64,000 nucleotides of DNA. Source: Paenibacillus borealis (lineage in GTDB: Bacteria; Bacillota; Bacilli; Paenibacillales; Paenibacillaceae). Position numbers and translations under genes: made by a program. This document shows, piece after piece, positions 32,217 to 42,299 of this stretch. The DNA lies in assembly GCF_000758665.1 (NCBI RefSeq), contig NZ_CP009285.1, positions 7,130,001 through 7,194,000 of the forward strand, given 5' to 3'. The notes below the pieces were generated by a model. The model saw only the letters and a list, made by a program, of their open reading frames with translations, did not search any database and was not told the origin of the DNA. Position 1 is the stretch's first letter, and each line of letters starts with the position of its first letter.

Positions 32217-32347
32217 ACTTCCCTCCATCAAATTTGGCGATTTTGCATCCAGTCAGTTATAATTCTCTTTACATAAATGATATTCTACATATTCATGTCA
32301 GTTCCTCCTGGACAACCGAACTATATTTCAGTTAGGAGATAATACTC

Positions 32348-32713
32348 ATGAAATTTAAATCGGCCAAAATCAATGCTTTTCGCACCTGGGGACTGCTTCT
32401 TACGATGCTGGGTATGGGTCTTATGATCATGGGAACCGCAGGCATTGTATTCTGGGGGTCTGCAGGTAAGGTTGTCGCTGCTATAGGTCTCGTCATTGGT
32501 TTAGTCTCCATGATGGCCAGTCTGGCCATCTACTTCTGGGCGGGAATGCTCTCAACCAGCGCTGTCCAGGTGGAATGTCCCGAATGCCATAAGCTGACCA
32601 AAATGCTTGGCAAAACGGACCGCTGTATGTTCTGCCACACGATTCTCACAATGGACCCTGCACAAGCTACAATTACCGCTGAAGAGCTAGAAAACCAGCA
32701 AGTGAAGCAATAA
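32348..32713 (+). CDS. ygzB: YgzB family membrane protein with zinc-ribbon-like motif
   Basis: This 121-residue protein has two membrane helices (about 13-36 and 42-66) and a cytoplasmic CPEC...CMFC pair that likely binds zinc. Length and layout match the UPF0295/YgzB family. TTAGGAG lies upstream of the ATG. Its function is unknown. It stands next to perR as in B. subtilis, though here a GH18 gene intervenes. Confidence 0.88.
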   Translation: MKFKSAKINAFRTWGLLLTMLGMGLMIMGTAGIVFWGSAGKVVAAIGLVIGLVSMMASLAIYFWAGMLSTSAVQVECPECHKLTKMLGKTDRCMFCHTILTMDPAQATITAEELENQQVKQ

Positions 32714-32762
32714 TCCGTTTCAGATGAGTGTTTACAGAAATTATCCCTACCGGATACAAACA

Positions 32763-32801
32763 AAAACGGGTGTTGTCCTCTAATGGACGACACCCGTTTT
32801 A
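32763..32801. terminator. Bidirectional terminator between ygzB and the GH18 gene
   Basis: AAAACGGGTGTTGTCC pairs with GGACGACACCCGTTTT with one mismatch and a 6-nt loop; A- and T-tracts flank both sides. Confidence 0.9.
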
Positions 32802-32822
32802 TATTTAATTCCACCTATTCAA

Positions 32823-34544
32823 TTATTCAATAATTGCCTTGAGCGCTTCCCATGCCTCCGGATTGGCGAAGCTGCGATTCCACGAGGCTACACCGCCAAG
32901 TCCGAAGGACTGCGCCAGATCGACTCTGGCTGCCAGCGAAACTTTATCCTCAATCCATATTTTACGCAGAACATCTTCTTCTTTATATTCCACATAATTC
33001 TGTCCTGCTTCCTTATCAAAAACCGGTGTCAGCTTCTTCTCGGCAAGTATTTCCTGGACCGCATTCATACTGACGGCCTTGGAACTCACTTTGGTTTCGC
33101 CTTTCTCGGTTGTTTCAGTCCAGATACGGGTATACAGCGGCACCCCCAGAATCAGCTTCTCGGCAGGCACTTCATCTTCTTCAATAATCCGGTTTATAGA
33201 ATTCTTAACCCACGGCAGGGAAGCTACAGAACCGGCAACCGGACTGGCCGCCCAATGCTCATCATAAGCCATTACGATCAGGAAATCCGACACGGCTCCA
33301 AGCGCCCGGCGGTCCAGGAATAAGGACCACATTTCACTGTTTGATTTCGGTGTTACATCAATAGAAACAATCAGATTCCGGCTCTGGGCCATCGGCTTCA
33401 GCTCACGCATGAACTGGGTAACATTAGGTCCATCCTTGGTGTATACATTCTCAAAGTCGATATTAATTCCGTCCAGATTGTACAAATCCGCATACTTCAG
33501 CATCTGCACGATAGTATTCATCCGTTTGTCATACGTGGATAGAGCCTCCGTAGTCAGGTCCGCTTCAAAGCTGTTGCTGAGCAGCCCCCATACCTCCATG
33601 CCCTGAGTGTGAGCCCACTCCACATAGGCGCTGTCAGCCTGGCTGCGTACATTGCCATTAACATCGATAATGCTGAACCAGGTCGGACTGACCACATTAA
33701 TTCCTGGCAGATCCGCGAATTTCGCAGGATTCGGCTTACGTTCGTAAACTGCCTCCCAGAACATATTAACGGGTTTCCCTTTCCAGCTGCGCTCAGCACG
33801 GGTAGGAGCCGCCGGCTGCTGCACTACTGTTCTATCCCCGTTAGCTATAATATCATCCGCCTTGACGAAGCCTGTATATCCGCTCTCCATCTGCACATAC
33901 AGCCAGCCTTGGATGTCTGAATTCCAGATTCTCACTGTGGCTCCCGGCGGCATATCAGCAAGGATTGGCGCATGTACGGAGGCTCCGCTGCGGAGCGCTC
34001 TGGTCCGTCCGCCTTCCTTACCCTTCACTTTACCTAACGGCACCGTTTCGCCGGCAGTCATTAACAGAACGGCACCTGTACTGCTATCCTCGTCTACCTC
34101 AAAGCCATATAAGTCCTCCAGTGTATCTGCCGGAAGATATGTCACCCCTTCCTTCTCTTCAGGCGCAAGACGAAGCTGCAGGGGCTCATTGTTCAAACTT
34201 GCTGCTGTTGAATCTTCCTGCATATATAAAAGACTGCTGTCTGTCGACAGAATCACAGACTTGCTCTTTTCCTCGTAACGGATAGATGAATCTACGTATT
34301 CCTGTAATAGCGGCAGTGGTAATAGCAGGCTGTCCCCTGTCCCTGAGGCTGAGTATCCGGTAAGCTCTCCCTTAACAAAAACAGGCTTCTCCAGCCCCTT
34401 CCAATCCGGATCCAGATGCTGACGGTTCGGTAATACATAATAAACAACCCAAAAGGCTGCGGCAGCTATAATGACAAGTCCCAATAAGCGGCGAAAAAGA
34501 CTTCCACGCTTGTTGACGCGTCTTTGTCTCTGTCTTCTGTCCAA
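32823..34544 (-). CDS. Membrane-anchored GH18 hydrolase with SH3 domain
   Basis: This 573-residue protein has a basic N-terminus, one membrane helix (about 20-38), a copper-amine-oxidase-N-like stalk domain (55-165), a bacterial SH3 domain (175-235) and a GH18 barrel (255-573). The catalytic D-x-x-D-x-D-x-E motif appears as LDGINIDFE, with E365 as the proton donor. Related proteins (YaaH/SleL type) cut cortex or cell-wall N-acetylglucosamine bonds; here it probably acts at the outer membrane face on peptidoglycan. Single gene between terminators. Confidence 0.88.
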   Translation of the reverse strand: MDRRQRQRRVNKRGSLFRRLLGLVIIAAAAFWVVYYVLPNRQHLDPDWKGLEKPVFVKGELTGYSASGTGDSLLLPLPLLQEYVDSSIRYEEKSKSVILSTDSSLLYMQEDSTAASLNNEPLQLRLAPEEKEGVTYLPADTLEDLYGFEVDEDSSTGAVLLMTAGETVPLGKVKGKEGGRTRALRSGASVHAPILADMPPGATVRIWNSDIQGWLYVQMESGYTGFVKADDIIANGDRTVVQQPAAPTRAERSWKGKPVNMFWEAVYERKPNPAKFADLPGINVVSPTWFSIIDVNGNVRSQADSAYVEWAHTQGMEVWGLLSNSFEADLTTEALSTYDKRMNTIVQMLKYADLYNLDGINIDFENVYTKDGPNVTQFMRELKPMAQSRNLIVSIDVTPKSNSEMWSLFLDRRALGAVSDFLIVMAYDEHWAASPVAGSVASLPWVKNSINRIIEEDEVPAEKLILGVPLYTRIWTETTEKGETKVSSKAVSMNAVQEILAEKKLTPVFDKEAGQNYVEYKEEDVLRKIWIEDKVSLAARVDLAQSFGLGGVASWNRSFANPEAWEALKAIIE

Positions 34545-34671
34545 AATATATCCTCCAAACAGTATGCTGAATTTAAAAAGCAGGTAGCTCTTCTGTTAAG
34601 TATACGACATGCCGGCCCTATTGGTTGCGGCAATCTGCTGGAAGCTTTGTATTTTTGTAACAGATTCATAG

Positions 34672-34709
34672 AAAAAAGACGTGTAAAATCCGCATTCGGA
34701 TTCTACACG
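34672..34709 (-). terminator. Terminator of perR
   Basis: CGTGTA-AATCCG stem with one mismatch and a CATT loop, followed by TTTTTT on the minus strand, 15 bp after the perR stop. Confidence 0.85.
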
Positions 34710-34723
34710 CCTGCAATCTTATT

Positions 34724-35164
34724 TTAGTGCTGCTTCTCGCTGCAGCATTTGCAAACACCATACAGCTCCATACGTAATCCATGAATCTTAAAGCCTGTAG
34801 CCAGTTCGGCACGCTCCTCTACCTCATGGAGAGAAGAATAGCTGAAATCCTCAATCTTACCGCAATCCTGGCAGATGACATGATAATGATCAGACACATT
34901 GGCATCGAAACGGCTGGAATTGTCACCGTAGGTCAGCTCGCGGACCATACCCGCTTCCATAAACATCTTAAGATTGTTATACACCGTTGCCACACTCATA
35001 CTTGGAAACTGAGGTTCAAGCGCTCGGTAAATATCGTCTGCCGTAGGATGATTCATCGCTTCCATCAGATACGTAAGAATCGCATGACGCTGAGGCGTAA
35101 TACGGACACCGGTTGTCTTCAGTTGCTCCAATGCATGCTGTACGCCACTACCCATCCATGCCAC
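34724..35164 (-). CDS. perR: Peroxide-responsive Fur-family repressor PerR
   Basis: This 146-residue Fur-family protein has the winged helix with VRITPQRHAILTYL, SVATVYNNLKMF recognition helix, and the metal sites DHYHVICQDCGK and GVCKCC that carry the structural zinc. The neighbourhood (ygxA, ygzB, rRNA operon) and the Asp/His regulatory-site spacing (RFDANVSDHYH) support PerR rather than Fur or Zur. PerR represses peroxide-defence genes and is inactivated by metal-catalysed His oxidation. Confidence 0.92.
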   Translation of the reverse strand: MAWMGSGVQHALEQLKTTGVRITPQRHAILTYLMEAMNHPTADDIYRALEPQFPSMSVATVYNNLKMFMEAGMVRELTYGDNSSRFDANVSDHYHVICQDCGKIEDFSYSSLHEVEERAELATGFKIHGLRMELYGVCKCCSEKQH

Positions 35165-35202
35165 CGCCTTTAATTATACAACTTAATAATAACTCTAATG
35201 TA

Positions 35203-35232
35203 ATTGTAAGACCGGGCTTTCAATGTTGTCAA
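35203..35232 (-). promoter_or_regulatory. perR promoter
   Basis: TTGACA (35232-35227), 18-bp spacer, TACAAT (35208-35203), 40 bp before the perR start. Confidence 0.75.
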
Positions 35233-35254
35233 CGAAGTCCTTACATTATATTTA

Positions 35255-35268
35255 TTATTATATAATAA
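35255..35268. promoter_or_regulatory. AT-rich palindrome, possible PerR box
   Basis: TTATTATATAATAA is a perfect 14-bp palindrome 22 bp upstream of the perR -35 box. It resembles the PerR consensus TTATAATnATTATAA, but AT-richness makes this weak evidence. Confidence 0.4.
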
Positions 35269-35280
35269 AAATTACTTAAT

Positions 35281-37206
35281 TCAAAATTTGCTCACATTTA
35301 GATTGCTGTTTCCATCCACACGAAGCTTGAACTCCCCGGTTCCCATTTGGCCGGATAGGATTTTTTTGTCGATCACAAGTCCCGGCAGATCCGTTACGAT
35401 ATCCCCGTATCCGCTTGAGCCCTCCACCGTATAATTACCCGTGAGCGGCAAGTAGAGATCAATATCTCCGACAGCACTGTAGATATCCCAGTCTCCGCCA
35501 AAGTCATTCGAACGAATGCTGATTCTGCCGTTCAAAGATTCCGCATGCAGCTTCGATCTGGCTCCGGCTACCTCCACGTTGCCGTTCTTCGTGGACAGTT
35601 CCAGCGCATCTCCGCTATCCGTTGCCGATATATTACCAACTGCCGAAGACAGCTTCAGCGCCCCGGTAACCTCCCAGGCCCCCATATCACCGCCGCTTGT
35701 AGTCAGTTCAACACTTCCCTGTACGTTTCGGGCGCGCACTGCACCATTGAGGGTTTTGCCTTTTACATTACCGTAGATACGGTGGAGGATAAGCTCTCCG
35801 TTCCCCGTCTCCAGAGAAATGTCTGCAATGGCCTCCACATTCTGCAAAGTAATGCCGCCGTTCATTGTGCGGACCACCAGATCAAACCTGCGGTCCTCGG
35901 GCAGGGAAATGTCCAGATCTATCCGCGGCTGGCGTTTGCCGGATTCACCATATGCCTTCCCCTGGGGAGTGATCTTGATCGTCGTGTCTTCAGTCACATC
36001 GACAAAGGACTGGTCCGCTATGGATTCGGCAAGTACCCCGTCCAGCTGATCCACCCAGACTGTTGCTGTAATTTCAATATCCTCCACAGCAGCCCGGTGG
36101 ATCAGAATATCTCCGTTGATCGCATCAATATTGATTCCGGAAGTATTCAGTTCGACTGGAACGATAAGCGGAGGCTTCTCATAACGGCTTCCTTCTGCTT
36201 CCCCATAATCAACTGCTGCTACAGTCAAATTAAGACTGACCCGGTTCCACAGATGCAGATAATGCTCCTGCTCCGTTACGATAAATACGCATGCCGAGAG
36301 CAGGATGGCCGAGAACAGTCCGCGCAGGTCCATACGGGCTCTGGCAGTAGTGACGTTCTGGCTGCGGCGGCGGGAAAAGAAGTGGATCAGCAGATACTCC
36401 ACTCCCCATAATACCGGAATAACCGGCCACCATTTGAGCAACAGCATCATATAATCAGTTCCTTCACGCCAATCCACGAGCAACAGAACTCCGACACTAA
36501 TCAGCACTGCGGAGGCAGTATATCTGCCTACACGCCGGCTCCGCCGTTCCTTGCTTAGACGTGCAGACGAATCCTTTGCAATCTCCCGTACGCCCAGAAG
36601 CAAGCCCAGCATCATCAGTATTACCGCTATGGTTGCACCGGCGGAATTCTCAATGAACACCTGAAGCCAAGGCGGCTTCTGGCGGAAGAGGAAGAGCAGC
36701 GCCCCGCCAAAGAGCAGCAGCAGACCAAAGGAAACCCCCGGCTCGCTGATTTTTACCCGGCGCTCAGCAGTCTTAGCAGAATCCTTAATAACTGATAGTT
36801 CAGGGTCATACTCTTCAGGAAACCGCAATATCCGGTCTGCTGACTGGAGCACATCAAACACATTATAGAAATACAATGCCGGGATCAGGAGCGCCAGCAA
36901 AATTAGCAGCGGCACATTGATCTGCATGCCAATGGATGAGAAATACAGCAGCGCCACAATATCCAGCAGAATAAGAAAGATGAACGAAATTCCTTTGCGG
37001 AGCAGCCCGAGATACAGATGTCCCGTGCCGGGAATAACGGCAGCCAGCAGGCCGGCTATAAATTTGCGTTTGCGGGGACGGCGCTTCTGGCGGGGAGGAA
37101 TATAAGGGGCCTTGGTATCTCCGCCGGCTTCAGCTTCCTGCAATGCAGCTTCTTTCTCATCATCCTGCACGGGATTATTCTCATGATCGTATTGACCTGA
37201 ATTCAT
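35281..37206 (-). CDS. Multi-pass membrane protein with C-terminal DUF4097-type beta-helix
   Basis: This 641-residue protein starts at ATG 37206 behind AAAGGAGA; a TTG 45 bp upstream would overlap the previous gene and lacks a good site. A charged, disordered N-terminus (1-45) is followed by about nine membrane helices up to residue 320, including the short TM2/DUF5668-like pair near FIAGLLAAVIPGTGHLYLG. The last 270 residues form repeating NGD/NGG/GNG strands (INGDILIHRA, MNGGITLQNV, ETGNGELIL, SAVGNISA), the DUF4097 adhesin-like solenoid, exposed outside. Possibly an envelope-stress sensor of LiaF/PspC-like type; function unproven. Confidence 0.8.
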   Translation of the reverse strand: MNSGQYDHENNPVQDDEKEAALQEAEAGGDTKAPYIPPRQKRRPRKRKFIAGLLAAVIPGTGHLYLGLLRKGISFIFLILLDIVALLYFSSIGMQINVPLLILLALLIPALYFYNVFDVLQSADRILRFPEEYDPELSVIKDSAKTAERRVKISEPGVSFGLLLLFGGALLFLFRQKPPWLQVFIENSAGATIAVILMMLGLLLGVREIAKDSSARLSKERRSRRVGRYTASAVLISVGVLLLVDWREGTDYMMLLLKWWPVIPVLWGVEYLLIHFFSRRRSQNVTTARARMDLRGLFSAILLSACVFIVTEQEHYLHLWNRVSLNLTVAAVDYGEAEGSRYEKPPLIVPVELNTSGINIDAINGDILIHRAAVEDIEITATVWVDQLDGVLAESIADQSFVDVTEDTTIKITPQGKAYGESGKRQPRIDLDISLPEDRRFDLVVRTMNGGITLQNVEAIADISLETGNGELILHRIYGNVKGKTLNGAVRARNVQGSVELTTSGGDMGAWEVTGALKLSSAVGNISATDSGDALELSTKNGNVEVAGARSKLHAESLNGRISIRSNDFGGDWDIYSAVGDIDLYLPLTGNYTVEGSSGYGDIVTDLPGLVIDKKILSGQMGTGEFKLRVDGNSNLNVSKF

Positions 37207-37243
37207 CTCGGCACTTCTCCTTTCTGAACGTTTGCTTCTCTTA

Positions 37244-37717
37244 TCACTCAACCTGGCCGCTCCGGTGGAATTCTATCAGTTCCACACCCGTGGCTACCTC
37301 TTCAACGCCTACGGGAACAAATCCGTGTTTGGTATAGAGCGTGACTGCAGGAACATTCAGCTTCCCTGTAGATACGATAAACTGTTCCATTCCCGCATAA
37401 CGGGCAAAGATAAATTCTAACATTCTGCCCGCCACCCCCTGGCGAAAATAATCAGGATTTACCATCATGCGTGTAACGGTCAGCTTGCCGGGAGCCTCCT
37501 CCATCACCGCAACAGCACCCATGAGCTCTTCAGTGTCGTCGAAACAGCCATAGAAGTCCTCTTTAACCCGGCTCAGCATGTCTCTCGTCTCCAGCAGCGG
37601 CGGGATGTCACGGAACCCTATGATCTCCGCTTCCAGGCGGTACGCCTTATGCTGAAGGCTCCAGAGCTCATCCAGCGTTGTCTCATCCTGCAGATTCAGC
37701 TTCACAATTGTATCCAT
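37244..37717 (-). CDS. GNAT-family N-acetyltransferase
   Basis: This 157-residue GNAT enzyme has the acetyl-CoA site VNPDYFRQGVAGRMLEF (Q/R-x-x-G-x-G/A type) and the C-terminal NVPAVTLYTKHGFVPVG motif. ATG 37717 follows AAGGGG; 20 codons upstream remain open without family similarity. The substrate is unknown. It lies between gatB and the DUF4097 gene, 38 bp before the latter, so they may be co-transcribed. Confidence 0.85.
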   Translation of the reverse strand: MDTIVKLNLQDETTLDELWSLQHKAYRLEAEIIGFRDIPPLLETRDMLSRVKEDFYGCFDDTEELMGAVAVMEEAPGKLTVTRMMVNPDYFRQGVAGRMLEFIFARYAGMEQFIVSTGKLNVPAVTLYTKHGFVPVGVEEVATGVELIEFHRSGQVE

Positions 37718-37819
37718 CCGTACAATCCCCTTATATGCTGCACAGGGCCTGCCGTTGCCGACAAGCCCTGTGCTCATGATTCTATGACTTATTACCCAAT
37801 CTATTGCCCAAAAGCAGCC

Positions 37820-39253
37820 CTAGCCGTTCAGGACCTCAGCGAGCAGTGTATTTACCAGACCGGGGTTTGCTTTCCCTTTGCTTTCTTTCATAACCTGGCC
37901 TACGAGGAAGCCGATTGCTTGTTTCTTGCCGGCCTTATAGTCTTCGACAGACTGCGGATTAGCAGCGACCACATCCTGCACTATCTTCTTGATCGCTCCT
38001 TCATCGCTGATCTGAACCAGGCCTTGTTCTTCAACGATAACTGCAGGCAGCTTGCCGCTCTCCAGCATTTCTTTGAACACGGTCTTGGCAATTTTGCTGC
38101 TGATGGTTCCGCCTGCGATCAGGCCGATCATCTCACCCAGCCCCTGCGGCGTAATCTTCACCTGGGATAATTCCAGATTACTGCCGTTCAGATACCCCAG
38201 CAGGTCTCCCATCATCCAGTTGGCTACAGCCTTGGCATCCTGTGTATAGGCCAGACTGCCTTCAAAGAAATCTGCGAGCGGCTTGGATGAGGTAAGTACA
38301 CCGGCATCATAGGCGGTCAGGCCGTATTCTTCACTGTAACGCGCCTGCCGCGCATCCGGAAGCTCAGGAATGGTCGCGCGGATATCTTCCTTCCAGGCAT
38401 CGCTAATGTGCAGCACAATAAGATCCGGGTCGGGGAAATAACGGTAGTCATGGGCTTCTTCCTTGCCGCGCATGGACAATGTCTTCCCCTGGGCTTCATC
38501 CCAGCGGCGGGTCTCCTGGACAACGATACCTCCGTCGTCCAGAATCTCGCCTTGACGGAATTGCTCATACTCCAAACCGCGGAGTACGCCACGGAAGGAG
38601 TTCATGTTCTTCAGCTCTGCCCGGATACCGAATTCCTCCTGGCCTTCCGGCCGCAGGCTGATATTGGCATCGCAGCGCATCGAGCCCTCTTCCATCTTCA
38701 CATCGGATACATCGCAATACTGCATAATGGCACGGATCTTCTCCAGATAAGCACGCGCTTCCTCCGGCGAACGCAGATCGGGCTCAGAGACGATCTCAAT
38801 CAGCGGTGTTCCGACCCTGTTAAAGTCCACAAGTGAAGCAAAGCCGCCATCCACATGGGTCAGCTTCCCGGCATCTTCCTCCAGATGAAGGCGGGTGATG
38901 CCGATCCGTTTGGTCTCTCCGTTCACTTCAATATCAATCCAGCCGTTCAGGCCGATAGGCTGGTCATATTGCGAAATCTGGTACGCTTTTGGTGAATCGG
39001 GATAAAAATAGTTTTTGCGGTCAAATTTGCTGACATCACCGATCGTACAATTAAGCGCCATCGCCGCTTTCATGGCGTACTCTACAGCCTGGCGGTTTAG
39101 AACCGGCAATACGCCGGGGTGGCCGAGACAGACCGGACAGGTATGAGTGTTGGGCGGAGCGCCGAATTCCGTGGAGCAGCCGCAGAAGATTTTGGACTTG
39201 GTATGAAGCTCCACATGAACTTCCAGCCCGATGACCGTTTCATATTTAGACAT
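37820..39253 (-). CDS. gatB: Asp-tRNA(Asn)/Glu-tRNA(Gln) amidotransferase subunit B
   Basis: This 477-residue GatB has [15 protein letters not shown], the zinc Cys set CGCS and CPVC in the N-terminal cradle, [33 protein letters not shown], and the C-terminal YqeY-like tail domain. It phosphorylates and transamidates mischarged Glu-tRNA(Gln) or Asp-tRNA(Asn) together with GatA and GatC. ATG 39253 is preferred over 39265, whose AAGGG would be too close. Confidence 0.97.
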   Translation of the reverse strand: MSKYETVIGLEVHVELHTKSKIFCGCSTEFGAPPNTHTCPVCLGHPGVLPVLNRQAVEYAMKAAMALNCTIGDVSKFDRKNYFYPDSPKAYQISQYDQPIGLNGWIDIEVNGETKRIGITRLHLEEDAGKLTHVDGGFASLVDFNRVGTPLIEIVSEPDLRSPEEARAYLEKIRAIMQYCDVSDVKMEEGSMRCDANISLRPEGQEEFGIRAELKNMNSFRGVLRGLEYEQFRQGEILDDGGIVVQETRRWDEAQGKTLSMRGKEEAHDYRYFPDPDLIVLHISDAWKEDIRATIPELPDARQARYSEEYGLTAYDAGVLTSSKPLADFFEGSLAYTQDAKAVANWMMGDLLGYLNGSNLELSQVKITPQGLGEMIGLIAGGTISSKIAKTVFKEMLESGKLPAVIVEEQGLVQISDEGAIKKIVQDVVAANPQSVEDYKAGKKQAIGFLVGQVMKESKGKANPGLVNTLLAEVLNG

Positions 39254-39360
39254 AGATAATCTCATCCCTTAAAAGTTTTGTGGGCATATACTCAAACGGA
39301 GGTTCTTCGTGCAAAACTCGCTTGCGGAAGCCCGCAGACATCCGCAAGCGCCATCAGATA

Positions 39361-40818
39361 TTACAATTGCGGGCGTGCTGTGTGGTGCTCTGTATGTTGT
39401 TCAAAGGCATGCGCAACGCGCAGTACCGTACTCTCGTCAAACTCCTTGCCGATAATCTGCAGGCCGACAGGCAGACCTTCAGCGAAGCCGCAAGGAATGC
39501 TGATGGCAGGAATACCAGCCAGACTGACTGGAATGGTGAGGATATCATTCAGATACATTGTCAGCGGATCTTCAGTTTGCGAGCCCAGCTTAAAGGCTGT
39601 GGTTGGCGCAGTCGGACCGATAACGACATCATATTTCTTGAACACTTCATCAAAATCCTGCTTAATCAGGGTGCGGACCTTCTGCGCCTTCAAATAATAA
39701 GCATCATAATATCCGGAGCTCAGCGCATAGGTACCGAGCATAATCCGCCGCTTGACTTCAGGTCCGAAGCCTTGGCTGCGGGAGTTATGGTACAGATCAA
39801 GCAAACCGCCTCCTTCATCCACACGAACACCGTAACGGACACCGTCAAAGCGTGCCAGGTTGGATGAAGCCTCCGAAGAGGAGAGCAGATAATATGCGGC
39901 CACGGCATATTCAGTATGCGGAAGAGAAACTTCTTCCCATACGGCGCCAAGACCCTCCAGAACTGAAAGTGCAGACAGCACAGATTCGCGGACCGAAGCG
40001 TCTACGCCTTCGCCGATATATTCCTTCGGCACTGCAATACGCAAACCGGAGATATCGCCGGTCAGCGAGCTCAGGTAATCCGGAATGCTAACCTTGGCCG
40101 AGGTGGAGTCCTGGGCATCATAGCCGGCAATAGCCTGAAGTACATATGCGGAATCTTCAACGGTGCGGGTGATCGGGCCAATCTGATCCAGCGAGGAAGC
40201 AAATGCCACCAGACCATAACGCGACACTAGCCCGTACGTCGGCTTAAGGCCGACCACTCCGCAATAGGAAGCCGGCTGGCGGATCGAGCCGCCGGTATCG
40301 GAACCAAGGGTAAAGAATACCTCTCCGGCCGCAACCGCCGCTGCCGAACCGCCGCTCGAACCGCCGGGAACACGCTCCAGATCCCATGGATTGCGTACAG
40401 CGCCGAAGCTGGAATTCTCATTGGACCCGCCCATGGCGAACTCGTCCATGTTCAGCTTGCCGATCGTTACGGCATCGGCCTGGCGCAGCTTGGAAACTAC
40501 TGTGGCATCGTAAATCGGCTGGAAATTGGTCAGGAACTGGCTGGCACAGGTGGTGCGCAGACCTTTGGTGACAATATTATCCTTGATCCCGGCAGGAAGT
40601 CCGAACAGCAGACCGCGCGCGGCTCCAGACGCCAGCTTATCATCTAGTACGCGTGCAGTGGCACGCGCCCCCTCTTCATTCAGCGTCAAAAAAGCATGAA
40701 CCTTACTGTCATGCTCCGCAATGGCAGACAGCGAGCTTTCAGTCAGCTCACTGACCGAGACCGCTTTACTGTGCAGCATGTTATGTACTTCCGGTAATCG
40801 ATATTGAAACAGGCTCAA
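39361..40818 (-). CDS. gatA: Asp-tRNA(Asn)/Glu-tRNA(Gln) amidotransferase subunit A
   Basis: This 485-residue amidase-signature enzyme has the catalytic Lys in PAGIKDNI, and the Ser-cisSer-Lys set in [16 protein letters not shown] and [12 protein letters not shown]. GatA hydrolyses glutamine to supply ammonia to GatB. The start is TTG at 40818, supported by GAGGAGGAAGCAAG just upstream. It follows gatC by 25 bp. Confidence 0.97.
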   Translation of the reverse strand: MSLFQYRLPEVHNMLHSKAVSVSELTESSLSAIAEHDSKVHAFLTLNEEGARATARVLDDKLASGAARGLLFGLPAGIKDNIVTKGLRTTCASQFLTNFQPIYDATVVSKLRQADAVTIGKLNMDEFAMGGSNENSSFGAVRNPWDLERVPGGSSGGSAAAVAAGEVFFTLGSDTGGSIRQPASYCGVVGLKPTYGLVSRYGLVAFASSLDQIGPITRTVEDSAYVLQAIAGYDAQDSTSAKVSIPDYLSSLTGDISGLRIAVPKEYIGEGVDASVRESVLSALSVLEGLGAVWEEVSLPHTEYAVAAYYLLSSSEASSNLARFDGVRYGVRVDEGGGLLDLYHNSRSQGFGPEVKRRIMLGTYALSSGYYDAYYLKAQKVRTLIKQDFDEVFKKYDVVIGPTAPTTAFKLGSQTEDPLTMYLNDILTIPVSLAGIPAISIPCGFAEGLPVGLQIIGKEFDESTVLRVAHAFEQHTEHHTARPQL

Positions 40819-40843
40819 CTTGCTTCCTCCTCTCAGGCTTTAG

Positions 40844-41131
40844 TTATTCCAGAACAGCGGGAACCTTGAAATGTCCTTCTTCATCTTCCGGTGCGTTAAG
40901 CAGAGCTTCCTCCTGGGACAGGCTCTCCTTCACCACATCGTCACGCATCACATTACTGACCTGCAGCACATGAGTGGTCGGCTGAACATTCTCAGTATCG
41001 AGTTCATTCAATTTCTCGGCATATTGTAAAATAGCATTCATTTGTTCGGTGAAGGTAGCCTCTTCTTCCGGGCTTAATTGCAGACGGGCCAGCTTGGCCA
41101 CATGCTGCACATCTTTGACGGTGATGCTCAT
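40844..41131 (-). CDS. gatC: Asp-tRNA(Asn)/Glu-tRNA(Gln) amidotransferase subunit C
   Basis: This 95-residue protein has the GatC pattern: V-x-H-V-A-K-L-A-R-L near the N-terminus, INAILQYAEKLNELDTENVQPT, and a C-terminal EEGHFKVPAVLE. It clamps GatA onto GatB. ATG 41131 has AGGAGGG upstream. First gene of gatCAB. Confidence 0.96.
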   Translation of the reverse strand: MSITVKDVQHVAKLARLQLSPEEEATFTEQMNAILQYAEKLNELDTENVQPTTHVLQVSNVMRDDVVKESLSQEEALLNAPEDEEGHFKVPAVLE

Positions 41132-41182
41132 AATGAATATCCCTCCTGTTTAAAGGGCTAAAGCGCCCGGATAACGTTTTTA

Positions 41183-41211
41183 ATTATATTGTAGACGGCC
41201 TTACAATTCAA
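41183..41211 (-). promoter_or_regulatory. gatCAB promoter
   Basis: TTGAAT (41211-41206), 17-bp spacer, TATAAT (41188-41183), 52 bp before gatC. Confidence 0.8.
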
Positions 41212-41585
41212 TGCGCTTGTCGATTGAAGGGAGATATATGAAGTAGAGAGAAATTTATGGAGTGACTATAGACGGCCTATTAAAGCCTTATGTTAGATAA
41301 ATCATCGGTACGGGTGAGCTAAACTGAGCTTAGCCTGGTTGGCGGAGATTGGGGACGTTGGGATCGTGCAGGACGGGTGGCGATGGGTGCGGATAAGGCG
41401 GGAACGGCGTGCTGGGAAGTTTGGGTAGAGCAGAGTGCCGGATAGCGGAGAACATTGGAGTCGAAAAGTATGGATCCGCGAAGTACAAGGTCTACAGTCC
41501 GCATAACGTTTCAGACCGTAGACAGGACCCAGTCGCCCTGAAGGATGAATCCAGCCGGAGCTTATGCGGCCCGCAGTTGGGGGAT
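41212..41585. other. Non-coding region upstream of gatCAB
   Basis: About 370 bp between gatC and the hairpin cluster. Open frames here have no ribosome binding site or coding-like composition; I see no other structure. Confidence 0.5.
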
Positions 41586-41710
41586 ATCAGGGGCACTTTT
41601 GCACCTGATTTGCTCCAACGGGGTCAACGTCCAGGAAAATCAGAGGGATTTTTCCCTTTGATTTCCCCCATACCGCCCACTTCCGGCGAAATCAGAGGGA
41701 TTCCTGGAAT
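41586..41710. repeat. Cluster of ATCAGRGG hairpins
   Basis: Two consecutive stem-loops share the same word: ATCAGGGGCACTTTTGCACC with its closing TGAT (41586-41609), and a 28-nt near-perfect palindrome AAATCAGAGGGA-TTTT-TCCCTTTGATTT (41637-41664). A third half-unit AAATCAGAGGGATTCC follows at 41690. This looks like a REP-type intergenic repeat. Confidence 0.65.
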
Positions 41711-41730
41711 ACCATAATTCTCTTAATAAC

Positions 41731-41759
41731 AAAACAAAAAGCCGGCTTTCGCCGGCTCT
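41731..41759 (-). terminator. Terminator of the IDEAL-domain gene
   Basis: AGCCGGC/GCCGGCT stem with a short loop, followed by TTTTTGTTTTG on the minus strand; immediately after the stop. Confidence 0.88.
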
Positions 41760-41761
41760 AC

Positions 41762-42145
41762 TTAAATCCAAGCGCGTAGATTCACCTGTTTGATGAAATC
41801 CGCCTGGGACAAACCTTCTTTGGATGTAGTCTCCAGCTCTTCCGCTTCAACTTCCTCACCGTTCATCAAATGATGGAACAGCTTCTCGTTGTACGTCGAT
41901 AGAGCATAATCTATCAAAGCTTCGTGCGTGGCTCTTTCAGCTTCTAGTACCAGCAATTGCTCTTCGGCCTCAATATCCTCTGCCGTAACATAGAAATTTC
42001 TATTGGCCTCGGGAACACGAATGACATAATCAAACGCATTATCTGGATTGCGGTCGTAAGCAATTAGGTAGCCGTAGTCTCCGATAGGAAGACTCTGCTC
42101 AAAAGCGTCCGCGACAATGACAATCTTCTCTCCTAAACGCAGCAT
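41762..42145 (-). CDS. IDEAL-domain protein of unknown function
   Basis: This 127-residue acidic protein has a beta-rich N-terminal part (KIVIVADAFEQSLPIGDYGY) and a segment LIDYALSTYNEKLFHHLMNG at about 77-96 matching the IDEAL domain pattern (LIDxALDxxDxExF). In Bacillus such short domains occur in YpiB and related proteins and mediate protein contacts. Start ATG 42145 follows AGGAGGTAG. It is a single gene with its own terminator. Confidence 0.7.
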   Translation of the reverse strand: MLRLGEKIVIVADAFEQSLPIGDYGYLIAYDRNPDNAFDYVIRVPEANRNFYVTAEDIEAEEQLLVLEAERATHEALIDYALSTYNEKLFHHLMNGEEVEAEELETTSKEGLSQADFIKQVNLRAWI

Positions 42146-42299
42146 CGTCCTACCTCCTGACCAAAATCTATCATGGTTCTGCTTGTTTCAACAGTCTACT
42201 AAAAAAAGATAGAGCTGTCCAGCCGCAGGAGAGTAGTCCAATGAATTTTCGCAGAAAATACTCTGAAAATTCTTGAAAACGTGCTATTCTATTGCAATT

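Noticed and set aside
41409..41717. 102-codon frame upstream of gatCAB
   Set aside because: It runs through the hairpin repeats, lacks a ribosome binding site and has no family-like sequence.
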